The notes beneath the pieces were generated by a model. The model was not told the DNA's origin. It made no database searches and saw nothing but the letters and a program-made list of their open reading frames with translations. A DNA stretch of 9,353 bases from DATAFT01 sp035544635 (GTDB lineage: Bacteria; Acidobacteriota; Thermoanaerobaculia; Multivoradales; Multivoraceae), in contig DATKDQ010000224.1 in the NCBI GenBank assembly GCA_035544635.1, positions 1-9,353 on the forward strand, in the 5' to 3' direction. A program made the position numbers and the translations under genes. The first letter of the stretch is position 1; each line of letters starts with the position of its first letter. Of the stretch, positions 6,950 to 9,353 are shown piece by piece.

Positions 6950-6977
6950 CGCCGAACGGGCTGCGCCGCGCTTGCGC

Positions 6978-8324
6978 TCAAGGGGTCTTCGTGAGTCGGT
7001 CGTACGCTTCGCGATGGCGCGCGGCCAACTCGTCTCGGCCGGTCTCGCGATAGCAGACGGAGAGGTCGTAGTGGGCGCGGGCTCGCGTCGGGTCGAGCTC
7101 GAGTGAGCGCAGAAGAGGCGCCATCGCTTCCGCCCACAGACCGCGCTCCACCAGCGCACGGCCGCGGAAGAAGAAGGAGTCCGCCCGCTCCGGATTGATC
7201 TCGGTGGCTCGTCCGAGCGCATTGGCCGCGTCGTCCCATCGCTCGAGCCGGAGCGCGGCCATGCCCAGGTTGTACCAGGCGGCCTCGAGGTCGTCGAGTC
7301 TCGGAGCCGCTCGCGCCAGGAGGTCGTAGGCACCGTGGGGGTCCCCCGCCGCCAGCCGGCGCGTGCCCTCCTCGAGGAGAAGGTGAGGGTCGCTCTCTCT
7401 CGACCAGCGATCGGCGAGCGCGTCGCCGTGCCGGCGTCGCTCCTCTTCGGTCCCGTAGAGGTGAACCAGCGCGCCGCGCGCTTCGGCCTGCTCCGGATCG
7501 TGGGCGAGCGCCAGCTCGAAGAGCTTCCTCGCCTCCTCGTCGGCGCCGTGGTCGCGGAGGTTCCAGGCGGCGGCGAGAACGAGATCGACCCGGAGATCGA
7601 CCGCCGAGCCGGTGGCCCCTCGCATCGACGCCGAGAGCCTCTCGATCGCCGCCATGGTCTCCGCCACCAGCCCCGCTTTGCTCGAGACTTCGACCTGGAG
7701 GGGCAGTAGGAGCTCCGGCTGCGTCGAGCCCGCGGCCATGCCGGAAAGGAGGCGTGCCAGGTCGGACCAGCGCTCCAGCCGCGCGTAGACCCCCAGCAAC
7801 GACCACGCGACGTCCTGCGACGAATCGATCGCCCGCAGCCGCTCGAGCGTCGTCGCGGCTCGGGCCAGATCGTCGCGCGCCAGCTCCACCGCCGCGAGGG
7901 AGCGCAGCCCCTGCGCGTCCACCCGCGGCTCGAGACCGCGGCGCAGGTAGTCGAGGAGGGTTTCGAGCAGCTCCGGTTCGAGCGCACGCTCGCGCACGAT
8001 CCGGTCGATCGCGGCGACGGAGAAGGTCTCGACCGGTCGTGCTAGGTGGCCCGCGAGCGCGGTGCGTAGCGACTCACGCTCCGCCGCGGGCAGCGGATGC
8101 TGCGCGCCGTACGACAGCAGCGCGATGATGGCGCCGGGGTCGCCGGGACAGGCCACGATCGCCTGTCGCAGGGCGGCGAGCTGGGCGTCTGCGTCCTGAC
8201 GCGCTGCCGCGAGCCGCGCCGAGCGCAGCTCGACCACGCACTGGCGCGGCGGCAGCACTGCGGCGGAGGCTGCGCCGGCGGCGAGCGCGAGGATCACGGC
8301 CGTCCCGTTCGGCCACGGCGGCAT
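6978..8324 (-). CDS. exported tetratricopeptide-repeat protein
   Basis: A 448-residue helical-repeat protein with a probable signal peptide (TAVILALAAGAASAA at about 8-22). The clearest TPR units are the three at the C-terminus, about 346-379 (AAWYNLGMAALRLERWDDAA), 380-413 (ADSFFFRGRALVERGLWAEA) and 414-447 (ARAHYDLSVCYRETGRDELA). Each shows the W/Y-G-A-P-type TPR spacing and ends near a Pro. Weaker helical pairs around 140-200 and 247-300 suggest degenerate repeats through the middle. TPR proteins act as scaffolds, so the partner is unknown; export suggests a periplasmic or envelope role. It is convergent with the zinc-peptidase gene (28-base gap) and follows a PaaX-family gene by 129 bases on the same strand. 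ATG 8324 is chosen because GGAGGT lies upstream, although the 12-base spacer is long. ATG 8354 or 8378 would add 10 or 18 residues. The signal peptide has an unusually uncharged n-region from the chosen start. Confidence 0.85.
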   Translation of the reverse strand: MPPWPNGTAVILALAAGAASAAVLPPRQCVVELRSARLAAARQDADAQLAALRQAIVACPGDPGAIIALLSYGAQHPLPAAERESLRTALAGHLARPVETFSVAAIDRIVRERALEPELLETLLDYLRRGLEPRVDAQGLRSLAAVELARDDLARAATTLERLRAIDSSQDVAWSLLGVYARLERWSDLARLLSGMAAGSTQPELLLPLQVEVSSKAGLVAETMAAIERLSASMRGATGSAVDLRVDLVLAAAWNLRDHGADEEARKLFELALAHDPEQAEARGALVHLYGTEEERRRHGDALADRWSRESDPHLLLEEGTRRLAAGDPHGAYDLLARAAPRLDDLEAAWYNLGMAALRLERWDDAANALGRATEINPERADSFFFRGRALVERGLWAEAMAPLLRSLELDPTRARAHYDLSVCYRETGRDELAARHREAYDRLTKTP

Positions 8325-8336
8325 CCCGATCGGGTT

Positions 8337-8342
8337 ACCTCC
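8337..8342 (-). promoter_or_regulatory. ribosome-binding site of the TPR gene
   Basis: On the minus strand this reads GGAGGT, a near-perfect Shine-Dalgarno, 12 bases before ATG 8324. The spacing is longer than usual. It lies inside the frame if one of the upstream ATGs is the true start. Confidence 0.4.
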
Positions 8343-8453
8343 GGCGAGGATCATGTCGCAGCGCCCGGCGAGCGGCAACGGGCTACGGGCCTGCGCCGCG
8401 CCCTCCGGATCTACGCGCGCCCGTCGTAGACGAGAGCGAGTCGAAGGCCGCCG

Positions 8454-9308
8454 TCAGGCGGCGCCGGCCTGGAGGTCGCGCCAGAAGCGCAGCGCCGCCG
8501 GGCGCCAGCGATCGCGCAGCTCGTGGAAGCGGCCGATCGCGCGGCGGCCGATCCAGCCGCCGCCGTAGAGACCTTCGGGCAGCTCGGGATCGAGGAAGGG
8601 GAAGACGCGCCAGGTGTGCACCAGCTCGGCGAGGACGACGAAGCTGTCCTCGGGCGTGCCCGGACGGCGCCCCCGGAATCGGCCCAGGAATTCGTCGTAG
8701 CGCCGGGAGAGGTCGTCGAGGTCCCACGCGCGCGCGACCAGCGCGCGGGGATCTCCGATCGAGCCGGAGCGCGCGACGAAGGACAGCGCGCCGTGGTGGA
8801 GGGCGAGGTCCTCGAGCGTGGCCAGGGCGTCGGCTTCGCGCGAGGGATCGGGCGTGATCCAGACCCCCTGACCGAGAGGTCCGAAGCCGGCCCAGGCGAG
8901 GCGGGTGTGGAGGCGATGCCGCAGCTCGCGCCGCGTCTCCGGCACCGTGACCTGGAGCAGCAGCCATTCGCCGTTCCACGCCCGCTCGGCCAGCCCGAAT
9001 CCGTAGATGCGCCGGCTGCCCTGCCTGAGCAGGAGCTTCATGTCGTCGGTGAGGTCGAGCCGGGTGTGCCGCCCGACCCGCTCCTGCCGCAGCCAGCCGG
9101 CCGCCGCCGAGCGCGACAGCGCCTGGCGGGCGGCGCCCTCGGCGTAGCCCAACGACTCGAGCGCCCGAATGAAGCTGCGCGTCCACACCGGGACGCCCTC
9201 GGGGAAGACGAACTCGCCGAGCAGGGTGAGCAGGAGCGAGCGGATCGCCGGCCGTCGCTCGGACGGATCGGACTGCCATCGCTGCTCGCGCAGGGTGTCG
9301 CGGTTCAC
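8454..9308 (-). CDS. PaaX-family transcriptional regulator
   Basis: A 284-residue cytoplasmic DNA-binding protein matching the three-part PaaX layout. An N-terminal winged helix (about 21-90) includes SLLLTLLGEFV, the WTRSFIRALESLGYAEGAAR recognition region and a basic wing RQERVGRHTRLDLT. A central Cas2-like ferredoxin domain (about 108-185) includes WNGEWLLLQVTVPETRRELR and GFGPLGQGVWITP. A C-terminal PaaX domain (about 193-280) includes RYDEFLGRF, LVHTWRVFPFLDPELP and GRFHELRDRW. The size agrees with E. coli PaaX (316 residues), which represses phenylacetate catabolism and is relieved by phenylacetyl-CoA. No paa genes appear in this window, so the effector and target are open; many members outside Proteobacteria regulate other acyl-CoA or fatty-acid functions. 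The start is GTG 9308, with GAGG 8 bases upstream. Only 45 bases lie before it, so the promoter is partly outside the window. Confidence 0.92.
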   Translation of the reverse strand: MNRDTLREQRWQSDPSERRPAIRSLLLTLLGEFVFPEGVPVWTRSFIRALESLGYAEGAARQALSRSAAAGWLRQERVGRHTRLDLTDDMKLLLRQGSRRIYGFGLAERAWNGEWLLLQVTVPETRRELRHRLHTRLAWAGFGPLGQGVWITPDPSREADALATLEDLALHHGALSFVARSGSIGDPRALVARAWDLDDLSRRYDEFLGRFRGRRPGTPEDSFVVLAELVHTWRVFPFLDPELPEGLYGGGWIGRRAIGRFHELRDRWRPAALRFWRDLQAGAA

Positions 9309-9316
9309 CGGGTGAT

Positions 9317-9320
9317 CCTC
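9317..9320 (-). promoter_or_regulatory. ribosome-binding site supporting the GTG start of the PaaX gene
   Basis: On the minus strand this reads GAGG, 8 bases before the GTG at 9308. It decides for GTG 9308 over internal starts, which would shorten the N-terminal arm. Confidence 0.5.
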
Positions 9321-9353
9321 GGTTGGGATGATACACTTTCCTTGACGCAGACA

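Noticed and set aside
6950..6977. GCGCTTGCGC palindrome in the convergent gap as a bidirectional terminator
   Set aside because: The loop is too small and the stem too short, and no T-tract follows on either strand.
8410..8430. TCTACG/CGTAGA inverted repeat between the PaaX and TPR genes as terminator or operator
   Set aside because: Only a 6-base stem with a 9-base loop and no U-run after it; it could be a chance palindrome, so no feature is claimed.
8750..8990. Cas2-like domain as a hint of a CRISPR system
   Set aside because: It is the normal central domain of PaaX regulators; no repeat-spacer array or cas gene is present.
9328..9333. TATCAT as -10 element of the PaaX gene
   Set aside because: Five of six bases match on the minus strand, but any -35 at normal spacing falls at or beyond the window edge, so it cannot be assessed.

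Overview
This window comes from a very GC-rich (roughly 70% by eye), double-membraned bacterium. The TonB-dependent outer-membrane receptor and several Sec-type signal peptides support the double membrane. The receptor carries an N-terminal carboxypeptidase-regulatory-like domain, and it sits among a secreted TPR protein and a PaaX regulator. This mix recalls Acidobacteriota or similar high-GC lineages, but that placement is inference and no marker gene is present. All seven genes are ordinary protein-coding genes packed closely together. There is no gap above 300 bases, and I see no RNA gene, insertion sequence, CRISPR array or prophage.

Layout. The left part (1-4174, minus strand) is a two-gene uptake unit: a TonB-dependent receptor (4174-1643), then 49 bases downstream a four-helix PepSY-type inner-membrane protein (1593 to beyond the left edge). 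This pairing is typical of ferric-siderophore uptake with reduction at the inner membrane. Divergently from it, after a 151-base intergenic stretch with a candidate promoter, a direct repeat and a hairpin, runs a compact plus-strand operon (4326-6949). It encodes an FMN-binding split-barrel (PPOX-fold) protein, a peptidase E-like (family S51) serine hydrolase, and a secreted protein joining a TonB C-terminal-like domain to an HExxH zinc peptidase. The spacings are 16 and 4 bases, which suggests co-transcription and translational coupling.

The right part (6978-9308, minus strand) holds a PaaX-family regulator and, 129 bases downstream, an exported TPR protein whose 3' end converges on the zinc-peptidase gene with a 28-base gap. 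No phenylacetate catabolic genes are visible, so the regulator's target is unknown.

I found no convincing new multi-gene defence or mobile system. The most interesting points are the TonB_C-like/gluzincin fusion, its tight operon with two unrelated enzymes, the His-rich membrane edges of the PepSY protein, and the structured divergent intergenic region.
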